In this document: positions 40,358 to 49,288 of the stretch, in pieces
Position numbering within the stretch: the first letter of the stretch is position 1
Layout of the letters: each line of letters begins with the position of its first letter
NCBI RefSeq assembly: GCF_002803515.1
Contig: NZ_PHQX01000001.1
Coordinates: 3,596,001 to 3,660,000, forward strand
Reading direction: 5' to 3'
Source: Stenotrophomonas lactitubi
Lineage (GTDB): Bacteria > Pseudomonadota > Gammaproteobacteria > Xanthomonadales > Xanthomonadaceae
Length of the DNA: 64,000 nt
The notes under the pieces: generated by a model
What the model saw: the letters and a program-made list of their open reading frames with translations, nothing else
Databases searched by the model: none
Told to the model about the DNA's origin: nothing
Translations under genes and position numbers: made by a program

Positions 40358-43113
40358 GCTCGATATCCCGCGCCGTAGAGGAGCCCACCAGGCCGGAGGT
40401 TCTTGACCGCCCACTCGTTAATTGCGCCGGTGAAGCTGTCCCGGATCTGCTTGTCGGTGACCTCGGGCTGGTCGCTCTCCTGCTCGGTGGCGTTGATGTT
40501 CAGGTTTCCCTGGATGATCAGCCCACCTGCTCGCCCAGCGCCCGCTGTGGAAGTGCTGACGGCGCCGCCGGTGTCGTACCCCTTCAAGCCCTTGCGCATC
40601 GCCTCGACCACATCGACGCCACCAGCGCGCGCAACGTCCTTCTGAGACCACACCACCTCGCCCTTGTGCACGACACCAGCTGGCTCTGTCACTCCTCCAT
40701 CGCCGGTGTAGCCACCGGTGGAGTAGCCGCCGCCCAGCTTCATGTTCTGGAACAGCTGGTTGTTGATGCTGCTGGTACCGGCGTTGACGGCCTGATTGCC
40801 AGCGGCGGTGACGCCACCACCACCCCAGGCGCTGGCAACCGCGTTCACGATGCCCATGATGGCCTGGCGCGCCGCGATCCTTGCCAGGTCAGCAAGGATG
40901 GCCTTCGTCATGTCTGAGAAGCTGGCCTTGCCCGTCGTCGTGAACTGCACCCAGGCGTCTTCGAAGCTCCCGATGACAGTGTTGACGACGCCTCCCATCT
41001 GTTGAGCGGCGTTACCCGCCTGCTGCTGGTAGTTCGCCCAGGCCGCGCTGGCACCGGCCAGCCAGTTGCCCTCGGCCTGGCGGAGTTCTTCATAGCCATT
41101 CCGTATCAGTTGCAGGCGGTCGAGCGTCTTGGCGTGGAGCAATGCCCGCTCTTCTTCGAACGTCACCTGGTCTATCTGGTCCGCGTTCCGCTGCAGGCTC
41201 AGCTCCCGAAGCTTGTCCGCCTCAGCGGCGATTGCCTCGTTGATACGCTGCTGAATCTCGTACTCGCGATCTCCCATTCCCACGCGCTGGGCTTGGGTCG
41301 TCAGCTGCCGCTGCAACGCTTCATTGCTGGCATCCAGAGCGCTGGCGTAGGCTTTGACCGCGTTCTCACGCGCTTTTGCGGCCGATTCTTCCTCCTTCTT
41401 CAGCACTTCCAGCGCACCGGCGCCCTCAATGCGCAGCTTTGCCAGCCGGGCCTCGAGCTCGCCAATCTGACGATTTACGTTGATAGCATCCTTGCCGCTG
41501 ACGCCCTGCTTCTGCAGGAACTCGATCTGTTGCTGGAGTGACCGGGACTGTGCATCGGTACTCTGTTGCTGGAGATCACGCAGGCGGCTGTAGTACTCGC
41601 TGGCCGTAATCTCCCTGGCCGAGTACTGGGCACGTAGCATCTGAGTGCCGGCGGTGATCTGCGCCTGCTCGGCGATCAAATCGTCTTTGTAGCCCTGTAG
41701 CCCAGCTGCCCGCGAAGCGGATCCGGTACCGGCTGTTGGTTTCTCGCGGTACTTCTTCTCAATAGCTGCGACTGCTGCGGCTCTGCGCTCTTCGATCACC
41801 CGCACTTCTTCCACGAGTCCCGCCGCTGCGGCTTTGCGTCGCACAACGTCCGCTTGCCCATTGATACGTGCGATCTCGTCTTTCTTCTTCTGCTCCTTTG
41901 ATGCCTGGGAAGCAATGATAGTGTCCTGCTGCTGCACGTATTCGGCGCTTGCATCCTGCGCGGCCTTGACCTCGGCGTCCTTACGTTCCTTGATCAGGTC
42001 TACGGCCAGAACCTTGATCTTCTCCGAGCGCTCCTTGATGGACTTCTCCATCGCCGCCAGCGCGATGGGATTCCTGGCCAAGGGCAAACCCCGCTGGTTG
42101 CCCGACGCCAGATCGTTCAACTTCGCCAGCTCTCTCTGGTTCTCCGCGACCAGCTGCTGCATCTGAGCGGCCGCGGGCCCGAGGCCGACATTGGCCTGCA
42201 TCGCCGACCACGCCTTCGTCGCCTCGACCCACAGATCCTTGAAGCCACGGATCACCGGATTCTGGCTGGCGCGGACACGGGCAAGTGCCATCACAGTTTC
42301 ATCGGCCGCCGCACGGGTGATGACGGTTACAGCGTCCTGGTTGCGGCCCTGCTCCTGCAGCGCCTTGACTTGCTCGTAGAGCGCCACGGTCATGAAGTTG
42401 ACCTGCTCATTGAGCTTCTGCGAGTTCTTGATCGGGTCTTCGGCAAGCTTTCCATACAGGGCGACCGTATCCTCGATCGCTTGCCCGGTGACTTCCTTCA
42501 TCGCCACCGCTGCAGCAGCCACCGCCTGCATGTTCTGCGCCGCAATGCGGCCATTCGCACCAACGGCCTGGGCCACCTCCGCACCGGCACCGGCAGTGAC
42601 GTCCAGCGCGTCGCTGGTGCGCTGCGCGAGGGTCACCAAGGTGAGGGTCGTAGCGGCGGCCTCATTGCGCGATAGCACCAGTGCCTTGGTGTAGGCCTGG
42701 GCCTGCTGCTCGGCGTCGTACCAAGCGTAGACCATTAGCCCAACAGCGGCGGCCGACACCGTGACCGGGGTGACCATGCCCAGCACTGCGGATGACACAC
42801 CCTTCAGCGCTGGCTCAACACCGCCGAAGCTGTCCTTGATCTGCCCGCCCTGCTGCACCAGCACCGTGAAGAAGGGCATACCACCCTGCAGGCTGGTGAA
42901 GATGTCGGTGAACTGGGCCGGCAGCTGACGCATGGCCTGCGCCGTCTGGCCCGCAGACACACCGAGGTCGGTGATGCCATTCTTCGCCGGCAATGGCCGG
43001 GCCGCCTCGCTGCGCACTTCGCGCAGTTGCCGGGTGAGCACACCCAGACCCTGCCTGATGTCGGCCAGGTCCGCACTGATGCGGACACGCAGATTCGCTG
43101 AAGGCTCAGCCAT
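40354..43113 (-). CDS. Tail tape-measure protein (lambda H-like)
   Basis: 919 residues. The N-terminus has the phage tail length marker signature (QLPAQFTDIFTSLQGGMPFFT, QQGGQIKDSFGG), a hydrophobic stretch follows, then a very long coiled-coil body. The C-terminal GYSTGGYTGDGG motif is typical of tape measures. Its length sets tail length; by the lambda proportion a tail of roughly 130-140 nm is inferred. Confidence 0.93.
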   Translation of the reverse strand: MAEPSANLRVRISADLADIRQGLGVLTRQLREVRSEAARPLPAKNGITDLGVSAGQTAQAMRQLPAQFTDIFTSLQGGMPFFTVLVQQGGQIKDSFGGVEPALKGVSSAVLGMVTPVTVSAAAVGLMVYAWYDAEQQAQAYTKALVLSRNEAAATTLTLVTLAQRTSDALDVTAGAGAEVAQAVGANGRIAAQNMQAVAAAAVAMKEVTGQAIEDTVALYGKLAEDPIKNSQKLNEQVNFMTVALYEQVKALQEQGRNQDAVTVITRAAADETVMALARVRASQNPVIRGFKDLWVEATKAWSAMQANVGLGPAAAQMQQLVAENQRELAKLNDLASGNQRGLPLARNPIALAAMEKSIKERSEKIKVLAVDLIKERKDAEVKAAQDASAEYVQQQDTIIASQASKEQKKKDEIARINGQADVVRRKAAAAGLVEEVRVIEERRAAAVAAIEKKYREKPTAGTGSASRAAGLQGYKDDLIAEQAQITAGTQMLRAQYSAREITASEYYSRLRDLQQQSTDAQSRSLQQQIEFLQKQGVSGKDAINVNRQIGELEARLAKLRIEGAGALEVLKKEEESAAKARENAVKAYASALDASNEALQRQLTTQAQRVGMGDREYEIQQRINEAIAAEADKLRELSLQRNADQIDQVTFEEERALLHAKTLDRLQLIRNGYEELRQAEGNWLAGASAAWANYQQQAGNAAQQMGGVVNTVIGSFEDAWVQFTTTGKASFSDMTKAILADLARIAARQAIMGIVNAVASAWGGGGVTAAGNQAVNAGTSSINNQLFQNMKLGGGYSTGGYTGDGGVTEPAGVVHKGEVVWSQKDVARAGGVDVVEAMRKGLKGYDTGGAVSTSTAGAGRAGGLIIQGNLNINATEQESDQPEVTDKQIRDSFTGAINEWAVKNLRPGGLLYGAGYRA

Positions 43114-43414
43114 GGGTCATCTTCCCTTGTGTCTGCCCCACCGGGGCGTGGCCACGAAGTGCGGCCAGATACATCTGCCAATCGGCTGCGGGTGCAGCCA
43201 TGGCCATGCGAGTGGCCACCGCGAATTCCGCGATGCGATCGCGGTCGTCCTGGGCGGCAGCTGCGGTGAAAGCCCGAAGCTGCGCCAAGGTGTATGTCAT
43301 CACGTCGCGCCGCGAATGCCCGTGGGCGATCAGGTACTGGACGAGGTCGGCGAGGCCGTACTCTCTGCCGCCGGCGGCTTGGCCATCAGCAGCAGCCGCT
43401 GCAGCCGGCGGGCA
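43106..43414 (-). CDS. T part of the GT tail-chaperone frameshift product
   Basis: The frame is open without a stop from the slippery site at 43414 to 43106 (102 codons: CPPAAAAAADGQAAGGREY, then LADLVQYLIAHGHSRRDVMTYTLAQL). Together with the first 113 codons of G it makes a 215-residue GT fusion. An ATG at 43300 could also give a free 64-residue product. The 3' end overlaps the tape-measure start, as in lambda. Confidence 0.85.
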   Translation of the reverse strand, partial: CPPAAAAAADGQAAGGREYGLADLVQYLIAHGHSRRDVMTYTLAQLRAFTAAAAQDDRDRIAEFAVATRMAMAAPAADWQMYLAALRGHAPVGQTQGKMTHG

Positions 43415-43752
43415 AAAAAATCCCGGTTCAATCCCACCACGGCCTCCAGCAGATCGGCGACTTCATCCAACGTCCCTGCGGCGATCCAGTCCGGCTCGCG
43501 GTCGACCGCCACAGCCAAGGCAGCGGCGATCTCCTGCCCGTCCTGCTCGAGCAGATCGAGCATGATTGCGCCAATGGCGGCCGGCTCCGCCGCTTCAACA
43601 GCGCCGGCCATCATCGCCACGCGGGCGATGATGGTGCGGCTGGCGGTGATGAACGGGCCGACCTGCTGCAGCCGCAGCGGCCCTACGGCGATCTTCTCGC
43701 CACGGAAGGTGACCGTGCGTGTCGGCGGAGTAATGATGTCTTCGTCGGTCAC
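43330..43752 (-). CDS. Lambda G-like tail assembly chaperone
   Basis: 140 residues from a GTG, in the position of gpG between the tail tube and tape-measure genes. Contains the heptamer T TTT TTT at codons 111-113 that allows a -1 shift into the T frame. In lambda G and GT recruit tape-measure and tube subunits. Confidence 0.88.
   Translation of the reverse strand: MTDEDIITPPTRTVTFRGEKIAVGPLRLQQVGPFITASRTIIARVAMMAGAVEAAEPAAIGAIMLDLLEQDGQEIAAALAVAVDREPDWIAAGTLDEVADLLEAVVGLNRDFFARRLQRLLLMAKPPAAESTASPTSSST
43414..43420 (-). promoter_or_regulatory. Programmed -1 ribosomal frameshift heptamer
   Basis: On - the mRNA reads GA-U-UUU-UUU-GCC in the G frame, a canonical X-XXY-YYZ slippery site. A -1 slip leads into a 102-codon open frame ending in T. 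Confidence 0.82.
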
Positions 43753-43755
43753 GGC

Positions 43756-44511
43756 TTACTTCTCCTGCTGCCAGTAGAAATAGGGAGAGATGTCCTGCCC
43801 ATTAGCCTTTGCGCTGTCCTTCAGCAGCGCGCCCGGCACGCTTCCAGCGCCAAACTCGTTTCCGATCAGGCCCATGCTTTCGATAACGCCGCCGGTGACC
43901 TTGTGCGCCACCATGCGCACCATCTTGCCGCCACGGGCCTCGTTGGCACCGTAGAACTGCATCTCGTAGAACTTCTGCGAGGTGACAGCGGCCTCCACGT
44001 GGCCCAGGTCAGCGTTCTTGTAGGTGACCTTGACGTTGGGCGTGCCGGCCGGATTGGCCGGGGTGATGACAGAGTCCGCCGGAATGAACAGCATGCCGCG
44101 TTCCAAGCGGTAATCCTTTCCCGCCTCGTAGGTGGCAGTGCCGGTTGCAGGCTTGACCGTGGTGATTTCACTGGCCAGGCGAACCAACGGCGCATAGCTG
44201 CCCTTCGTCGCCACCACCAGTTCATCGGTCACGGTTCCCGCAGCGATACTGCTGACCTTGCCGCGAGTCGCACGTGCGAAGTTCTCGGGCTTGAAATCGT
44301 GGAAGGTGTAGTTGAGGTTGTAGCCGGTCACGCGATCAACGCGGTTGGCGGTGCCGCCGCCCGGGTTCTGGTAGTCGGCCAGCTCGATCGTGCTGGTCTG
44401 CGGCGCCAGGGTGTACGCGGAAACGTTGCCGACCTCGAGGAACGGGTCGCTGGTGTTCCACTCGCGGATCAGGACGATGCCTGCGCCCAGGTAGCTGTAA
44501 TCTTCGGCCAT
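43756..44511 (-). CDS. Major tail tube protein (lambda V-like)
   Basis: 251 residues, beta-rich, starting MAEDYSYLGAGIVLIREW with ADYQNPGGGTANRVDRV, as in tail tube proteins of lambda-like phages of this group. GGAGA precedes the ATG. Confidence 0.85.
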   Translation of the reverse strand: MAEDYSYLGAGIVLIREWNTSDPFLEVGNVSAYTLAPQTSTIELADYQNPGGGTANRVDRVTGYNLNYTFHDFKPENFARATRGKVSSIAAGTVTDELVVATKGSYAPLVRLASEITTVKPATGTATYEAGKDYRLERGMLFIPADSVITPANPAGTPNVKVTYKNADLGHVEAAVTSQKFYEMQFYGANEARGGKMVRMVAHKVTGGVIESMGLIGNEFGAGSVPGALLKDSAKANGQDISPYFYWQQEK

Positions 44512-44547
44512 GATGGCTCTCCAGTTGGGTTGCCGCTGAGCGGCGGG

Positions 44548-45003
44548 TCATTTCTTGGGGATGTGGGTCTGGTAGGTAATCAGGGCGCCGACCCAGCCGG
44601 CGCTGGCCTTCTCCGGCATCAGCGGTTCCATGCCGACGTAAACCGGCACCTGGATGCCATCGGGGAAATTGCGCGCCGTCTCGCGGCTGTCCATGGCCGC
44701 CTCGATGTCAGTCACCAGGTCGTCCAGCTTTTCCTGGTATGCCGCAGTGTCGGAGGGCACCTTGGCGATGACGCTGACAGTGGTCAGGCGGTGGCTGATC
44801 ACCTTGGAGGGCGTCTCTGCCCGCTGCTGCTTCTCGATCACGGCGGTGAGCACGGCCAGGCTGTCCTGATCACCCGGAGCAGGTTCCAGCGTCCAGCCGG
44901 CGCCGGCGTCAGTCAGGTATCCGTTGGCGATGCTGATCCGCTGCAGGCTCAGACCCATGGCCTCCAGCAGCTGACGTCGCGGGCTGGTGCGTGGCTCAGA
45001 CAC
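44548..45003 (-). CDS. Tail terminator-like protein (U position)
   Basis: 151 residues from a GTG that overlaps the upstream gene by 8 bp. It contains a central VIEKQQRAETPSKVISHRLTTVSVI strand-helix pattern and a WVGALITYQTHIPKK end typical of tail terminators. Confidence 0.72.
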   Translation of the reverse strand: MSEPRTSPRRQLLEAMGLSLQRISIANGYLTDAGAGWTLEPAPGDQDSLAVLTAVIEKQQRAETPSKVISHRLTTVSVIAKVPSDTAAYQEKLDDLVTDIEAAMDSRETARNFPDGIQVPVYVGMEPLMPEKASAGWVGALITYQTHIPKK

Positions 45004-45325
45004 TGGCCACCTCCCACTGCTCTGCAGATGCGTCAGCGCGCAGCTTCTTGACCAGCTTCAGCCTTCGGCCGGCGCTGTCGATGTGCACAACGCCCCCACC
45101 CTGCGGCTTGACCTCGCTCAACTGCAGCGTGATCCGGTCGAAGGACGTGGCCACCGGCGCAAGGTCGTCATCGGTGAACTGTTGGACGTCCTCATCCAGC
45201 AGCACAGTGCACGGCCATTCCTGGCCATCAGGTGCCACGTAGCGCGCCGTGTCGGCTACGCCCGCGGCTCGGAACGCGTCAAACGCAAGGGCGTCAAAGC
45301 CCTGCAGAAAAGCTCTCTGGTTCAA
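44996..45325 (-). CDS. Head-tail joining protein (FII-like position)
   Basis: 109 residues from a TTG that overlaps the upstream stop (TTGA). The position between the Z-like and U-like genes and its length match the small joining proteins of lambda-type phages. Sequence evidence is weak. Confidence 0.65.
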   Translation of the reverse strand: MNQRAFLQGFDALAFDAFRAAGVADTARYVAPDGQEWPCTVLLDEDVQQFTDDDLAPVATSFDRITLQLSEVKPQGGGVVHIDSAGRRLKLVKKLRADASAEQWEVASV

Positions 45326-46080
45326 GGCAGCGGCCTCGCGGTTTCCATCGCCTTCTCCAGCTCGCGCTTCAGGAAGAACGGCATCAGCCGCTTCCAGGTG
45401 TCCTCGGCCATGCCGTAGATGTCGTAGCGCGGGCTGTAGCCAGCGGTGTTGGTGAAGATGAAGATCGAGCGGACGCCCGAGCCGCGTCCGATGCGCTCGT
45501 AGATGCCAGGCCGCAATGCGCCGCGCCGCTTGGTGATCACGAAGTACTCGCCATCACGGTTGTTGCGCTTGCCTCGCCGCCGCTTCCGACTGACGTCTGT
45601 CTGGTTCTGGTATCGATCATGCTGGGCGCCCAGCTGCGACAGGATCTTGGTTACCTGCCCAGCCGGCACGTTGCCGAACTGGTTTGACTGGGCACCCCGC
45701 CCCATCACTGCAAACTGGGTCGGCGACAACAGACCACGGCTCTGCAGCAGCCGCTCGAAACCTTTCCGACGGCGTTGGCCACCCTCGACTTCCGCCAGCA
45801 GGTACTTCGCCGGCGGTGTGCCCTTGAAGGCTTCGTCGCGGATGTAGATCTCGGCATACGGTTGGGCTTTGGTGGCCTTGCGGTACATCGCCGCATTGGT
45901 GGTCAGCGGCGTCGGGCGATCGAACACGCGGTGCGCCTGACGCTTCCACCGCTCGCGGATCTCGTAGGCCACCTTGTTGGCGGCCTGCGAGGCGGCGAAC
46001 GGCAACTGCGACTGCTCCAGCTCCGTGAGCTGCCGGCCGAATACGTTGTCGGGGTCGACCCCGATCCTGATCTGGGCCAT
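45322..46080 (-). CDS. Tail completion protein (Z/gp10-like)
   Basis: 252 residues, very basic. N-terminal MAQIRIGVDPDNVFGRQLTELEQSQLPFAASQAANKVAYEIRERW-type helix, then GTPPAKYLLAEVEGG and a KRRRGKRNNRDGEYFVITK core typical of phage tail completion proteins. AGGAGG precedes the ATG. Confidence 0.78.
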   Translation of the reverse strand: MAQIRIGVDPDNVFGRQLTELEQSQLPFAASQAANKVAYEIRERWKRQAHRVFDRPTPLTTNAAMYRKATKAQPYAEIYIRDEAFKGTPPAKYLLAEVEGGQRRRKGFERLLQSRGLLSPTQFAVMGRGAQSNQFGNVPAGQVTKILSQLGAQHDRYQNQTDVSRKRRRGKRNNRDGEYFVITKRRGALRPGIYERIGRGSGVRSIFIFTNTAGYSPRYDIYGMAEDTWKRLMPFFLKRELEKAMETARPLP

Positions 46081-46090
46081 ATGACCTCCT

Positions 46091-46116
46091 GCCTGGCCCG
46101 CCGAAGCGGGCCAGGC
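46091..46116 (-). other. UUCG tetraloop hairpin after the capsid gene
   Basis: Perfect 11-bp stem GCCTGGCCCGC and complement with a TTCG loop on - (C-UUCG-G type). No T-tract follows; the next ribosome site starts at once, so it probably stabilises mRNA rather than terminating. Confidence 0.65.
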
Positions 46117-46125
46117 ACTACTGGC

Positions 46126-47127
46126 TTACTTCGCGCCAGCCTTCAGGCGGATTACCGCGTCCGGTCGGGTGTTGATGTTCAGCGGGTTGGACTGGCTTTC
46201 CAGCTCGATGCCCTTGTCCATACGCAACTTGGCGGTCTTGGTGTAGTACGGCAGACCCTTGGTGCGAACAGTTTCCAGGTAGTCCGCCGGCGCGAATCGG
46301 GTCAGGAACATGTCCGGCACGCCCAGCGGGAACGCGATGGCTTCGCCGTCATTGAGCGCGAGCTTTCCACCGGTGCTGCCCTGCAGCTCTTCGAAGGTGA
46401 TGTCACCGAAGACGAAGCCCTTGCGCAGGTCGCCGCGCAGCGCTGCACCATCCTGCCAGCGCTTGTAGGCTTCCTCGACGTCAGGGTGGTCGATCAGCGC
46501 ATCGAAGAAGCCAGCACTGCAGAACACATGGATGCCGGTGTAGGGCACCCCGCCCAGCTTTTCCTCGATCGCACGCTTGATCGACACCACTTTCGAACGG
46601 ACCTTGGTGTCGGGCTTATTCAGCTCCATGCCGATGGTGGCCTGCTGGACACCGAATTCATCGTAGAAGTCCACGATGACCGATCCGTCGGCGTCCAGCA
46701 GCTTTCCGCGAAGGGCGCCCATGCGGTGGTACTCGATGGTGTAGTCCAGGTCGCGCTTGTGGATGACCTGGAGACCGTTCACCAGCGACGCAACGTTGGT
46801 GCCTTCCGGGTCGGCCGGATCCCACACACCCAGCAGCTGATCGGCCATGACGGTGGAACGCTGCGGAAGATGGGTGGTTTCCAGGATCTTCACTTTGCCG
46901 CGGTCCAGGCCCTTGGGCTGACCGGGCGAACCGCGCGGCACGTTGGGCACCAGCACCAGCTTGTTGTCCTTGATGCCGATCTTGACGAGGGTAGTGCCGA
47001 CCAGGCCATCTTCCTGGAACAGGCCCATCTCGGAAATCCGCGTGTTGATGCGCGGCAGGTTGTTGATGTGGGCGTTCAGGGCATCGAAGCTCAGCACGCC
47101 CAGCGCCAGAAGGGTCTGCAGATCCAT
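46126..47127 (-). CDS. Major capsid protein (lambda E-like)
   Basis: 333 residues with the E-family features: N-terminal MDLQTLLALGVLSFDALNAHIN and NTRISEMGLFQEDG, central STGGKLAL, C-terminal ESQSNPLNINTRPDAVIRL. HK97-fold shell protein of the head. Confidence 0.92.
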   Translation of the reverse strand: MDLQTLLALGVLSFDALNAHINNLPRINTRISEMGLFQEDGLVGTTLVKIGIKDNKLVLVPNVPRGSPGQPKGLDRGKVKILETTHLPQRSTVMADQLLGVWDPADPEGTNVASLVNGLQVIHKRDLDYTIEYHRMGALRGKLLDADGSVIVDFYDEFGVQQATIGMELNKPDTKVRSKVVSIKRAIEEKLGGVPYTGIHVFCSAGFFDALIDHPDVEEAYKRWQDGAALRGDLRKGFVFGDITFEELQGSTGGKLALNDGEAIAFPLGVPDMFLTRFAPADYLETVRTKGLPYYTKTAKLRMDKGIELESQSNPLNINTRPDAVIRLKAGAK

Positions 47128-47154
47128 GGTTATTTCTCTCTCGAAAGGGGATAC

Positions 47155-47178
47155 AAAAAAGCCCCGCCGAAGCGGGGC
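47155..47178 (-). terminator. Rho-independent terminator between decoration and capsid genes
   Basis: GCCCCGC stem, TTCG loop and GCGGGGC on -, followed by six T. It sits inside the head gene block, so full-length late transcripts must read through it (antitermination) or use an internal promoter. Confidence 0.8.
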
Positions 47179-47210
47179 CTGTAGTCAGCTGGTTGTGGTG
47201 TAGTCGGCGA

Positions 47211-47897
47211 TCAGCCGCCGGCTGCCGCGATGGTGATGGTGTCGGTGGTCGCCTCGTCCAGATCGGTCGCGGTCACCTTCAGCGTGTAGTCGCCAGCGGC
47301 GCTCAGAGTGGCCGCGTCCCAGGTGATGACACCGCCCACTGCAGCCTTGGCACCGCCGCCGGCCAGGTTGCCAGCACCGGTGGCCTTGGCCAGGGTGGCG
47401 CTGATGGTGCTGCCGGTGACCAGAGCGCCGAATATGTCCTTCACGTGCGCAACGATCGGCGGCAGAGCTTCGCCGACGGTGCCGGTAAGCGGAGTGGAGA
47501 CGAACACCAGGTGATCAGCAGCATTCGATGCGATGGGCTGCTGGGTCCAACGGGTGATGATCCCCGACTCGGCCAGGCTCAGCGCGGCCAGCAGCTTCTG
47601 GTCATCGGTGACGCCGCTGGCCCAGATCAGCTTCTCGCCGAATACCTCGGCATCGCGCGCGATCGCCGCGCCCTTGACGGCCAGACCGTCGGATTCGGTA
47701 CCGGTGTCGACCGCGCCATACAGCACCTTCACTGCTGCGGCGCCGTTGGTGGCCACGGTGTTGTCGGCCTTGAGCAGCGTGCCGGCGGCCAGCACGCCCT
47801 GCCCGGCAGGGAGGCGGATCAATTCACGGCTGCGCTCGCCGCCTGCTTCGGACAGCAGGAATTCACCGGTGCGGGTGCCGGCCAGGGAGATTTCCAT
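47211..47897 (-). CDS. Head decoration protein (D-like) with C-terminal Ig-like domain
   Basis: 228 residues. The first ~130 read as lambda-D-type decoration (TGEFLLSEAGGERSRELI, GTLLKADNT). The last ~95 read as a bacterial Ig-like beta sandwich (GDYTLKVTATD, DTITIAAAGG). Lambda gpD is about 110 residues. Ig domains on phage heads may give weak binding to glycans. Confidence 0.85.
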   Translation of the reverse strand: MEISLAGTRTGEFLLSEAGGERSRELIRLPAGQGVLAAGTLLKADNTVATNGAAAVKVLYGAVDTGTESDGLAVKGAAIARDAEVFGEKLIWASGVTDDQKLLAALSLAESGIITRWTQQPIASNAADHLVFVSTPLTGTVGEALPPIVAHVKDIFGALVTGSTISATLAKATGAGNLAGGGAKAAVGGVITWDAATLSAAGDYTLKVTATDLDEATTDTITIAAAGG

Positions 47898-47899
47898 CG

Positions 47900-49288
47900 T
47901 CAGTTACCTCGTTGCTTGTAGATGTGATTGGGGTTCAGCTGCGCCTTGATCTCGGCGGCTCGTTGGTCGGCTTTCGGGGCCGGGTGTGCGGTGACGACCT
48001 GGGTGCTACGGCCTTCCTCCGCCTTCATCGACAGCAGCTGTGCACGCACCGTGTCGAGGTCGGTGTTCTTCTCGATGAAACTGGCAGCCAGGCTGTCGTC
48101 ACCGCGCAGCGTGGCTGCGCATGCGTCCTGTACTGCCGTCGCATATTCGATGGCGCTTGCTGCAGCCTCGTCCTGCTGCAGCGGCCGACGCAGTACCGCC
48201 ATCGCCAGCACCGCTGGCAGATCACTTGCAGCCACAGCGGCGGCCAATTCCGCCGCCTGAACCGCAGGGCCGGTTGCTGCTGGCACCACCGGGGCCTGAA
48301 CCGCAGCCGGAACCGCAGCCGGAACCGGAGGCAGCTGCACAACTGCGGCCTCGGGGTCATCGTCGGGCGCGTCGTCGCCCTCGCTGAAGGGATCAGGCGC
48401 TCCGCCGGCACCAAGATGTGCAATCAGGTCATGCCAGGTGCCAAGGCGGGTGGCAAAACCCACATCGACTGCGGCTTGGCCGCGGTAGCAGGCCGCCTCG
48501 GTGGCGTGTACCGCCGCGGCATCCATCCCGAGGTTCCGCGCCACGGTGTCCACGAACATGCTCCGCATGCCCTCCAGATCAGCCATGGCCGCCGCATGGG
48601 CTTCCTCACTGAGCGGGAAGTTTGGGTTGAAGTCGACCTTGCGCGCCCCGGCAAAGAGCGGGGTCACCTTCAATCCGATCTGGGCGTTGTTGCCGCTCCA
48701 GTCGTGGTGGTAGCAGACCACGCCTACCGATCCGACACCGCCCGTGCGACTGACCCAGATCTCGTCGCAGGCCGACGCCAGCGCAAAGCCGGCGGAGTAC
48801 GCATGGTCGTCCACCAGTGCGTACACCGGTTTGCGGCCTCGGGCCTCGAAGATGTGGTCGACCAGGTCGAAGCATCCCGAGGCCATGCCGCCCGGCGTGT
48901 CCAGGCGAAGGATGATCGAGGTGACCGCATCGTCCTCGAGCAGTTCGTCGAACGTATCGCGCACTGCCGCGTAGCTGACCGGCCCAGGCCCACTGGCACC
49001 GGGCATCGGGCGGTTCACCATTGCGCCGGACAGGTTGATCACGCCGATCACATTCTGGGCGACGCCAACGGCCTGACCATCCGACCCGCTGGCTTCAAAC
49101 CGGTCAGCTTTGAGCACGCTGTCAGCGCTGGTGATCTTTCCTTCCAGGTAGCCGCCGACCAGCGCCTCGCCGATAGCGGGCTGCACCAGCAGCGGCTGAT
49201 TGAGGACCGCGGCAGCGAGCGATGCCACCACGGGTGCGCGGCTGCCACGACCCAGAATTCGGGCCAACAGGCCTGGCTTACTCGTCAT
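47900..49288 (-). CDS. Prohead protease/scaffold fusion (lambda C-Nu3-like, S49 family)
   Basis: 462 residues. S49 protease domain with Ser165 in AYSAGF and Lys217 in GARKVDF as the Ser/Lys dyad. A long Ala/Pro/Glu-rich scaffold-like tail (about 290-462) corresponds to Nu3. ATG 49288 has AAGGGA 6 nt upstream. Overlaps portal by 11 bp. Confidence 0.9.
   Translation of the reverse strand: MTSKPGLLARILGRGSRAPVVASLAAAVLNQPLLVQPAIGEALVGGYLEGKITSADSVLKADRFEASGSDGQAVGVAQNVIGVINLSGAMVNRPMPGASGPGPVSYAAVRDTFDELLEDDAVTSIILRLDTPGGMASGCFDLVDHIFEARGRKPVYALVDDHAYSAGFALASACDEIWVSRTGGVGSVGVVCYHHDWSGNNAQIGLKVTPLFAGARKVDFNPNFPLSEEAHAAAMADLEGMRSMFVDTVARNLGMDAAAVHATEAACYRGQAAVDVGFATRLGTWHDLIAHLGAGGAPDPFSEGDDAPDDDPEAAVVQLPPVPAAVPAAVQAPVVPAATGPAVQAAELAAAVAASDLPAVLAMAVLRRPLQQDEAAASAIEYATAVQDACAATLRGDDSLAASFIEKNTDLDTVRAQLLSMKAEEGRSTQVVTAHPAPKADQRAAEIKAQLNPNHIYKQRGN

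Noticed and set aside
43294..45051. Long + strand open frame (585 codons) across the tail genes
   Set aside because: Antisense to four recognisable tail genes; composition is that of a shadow frame.
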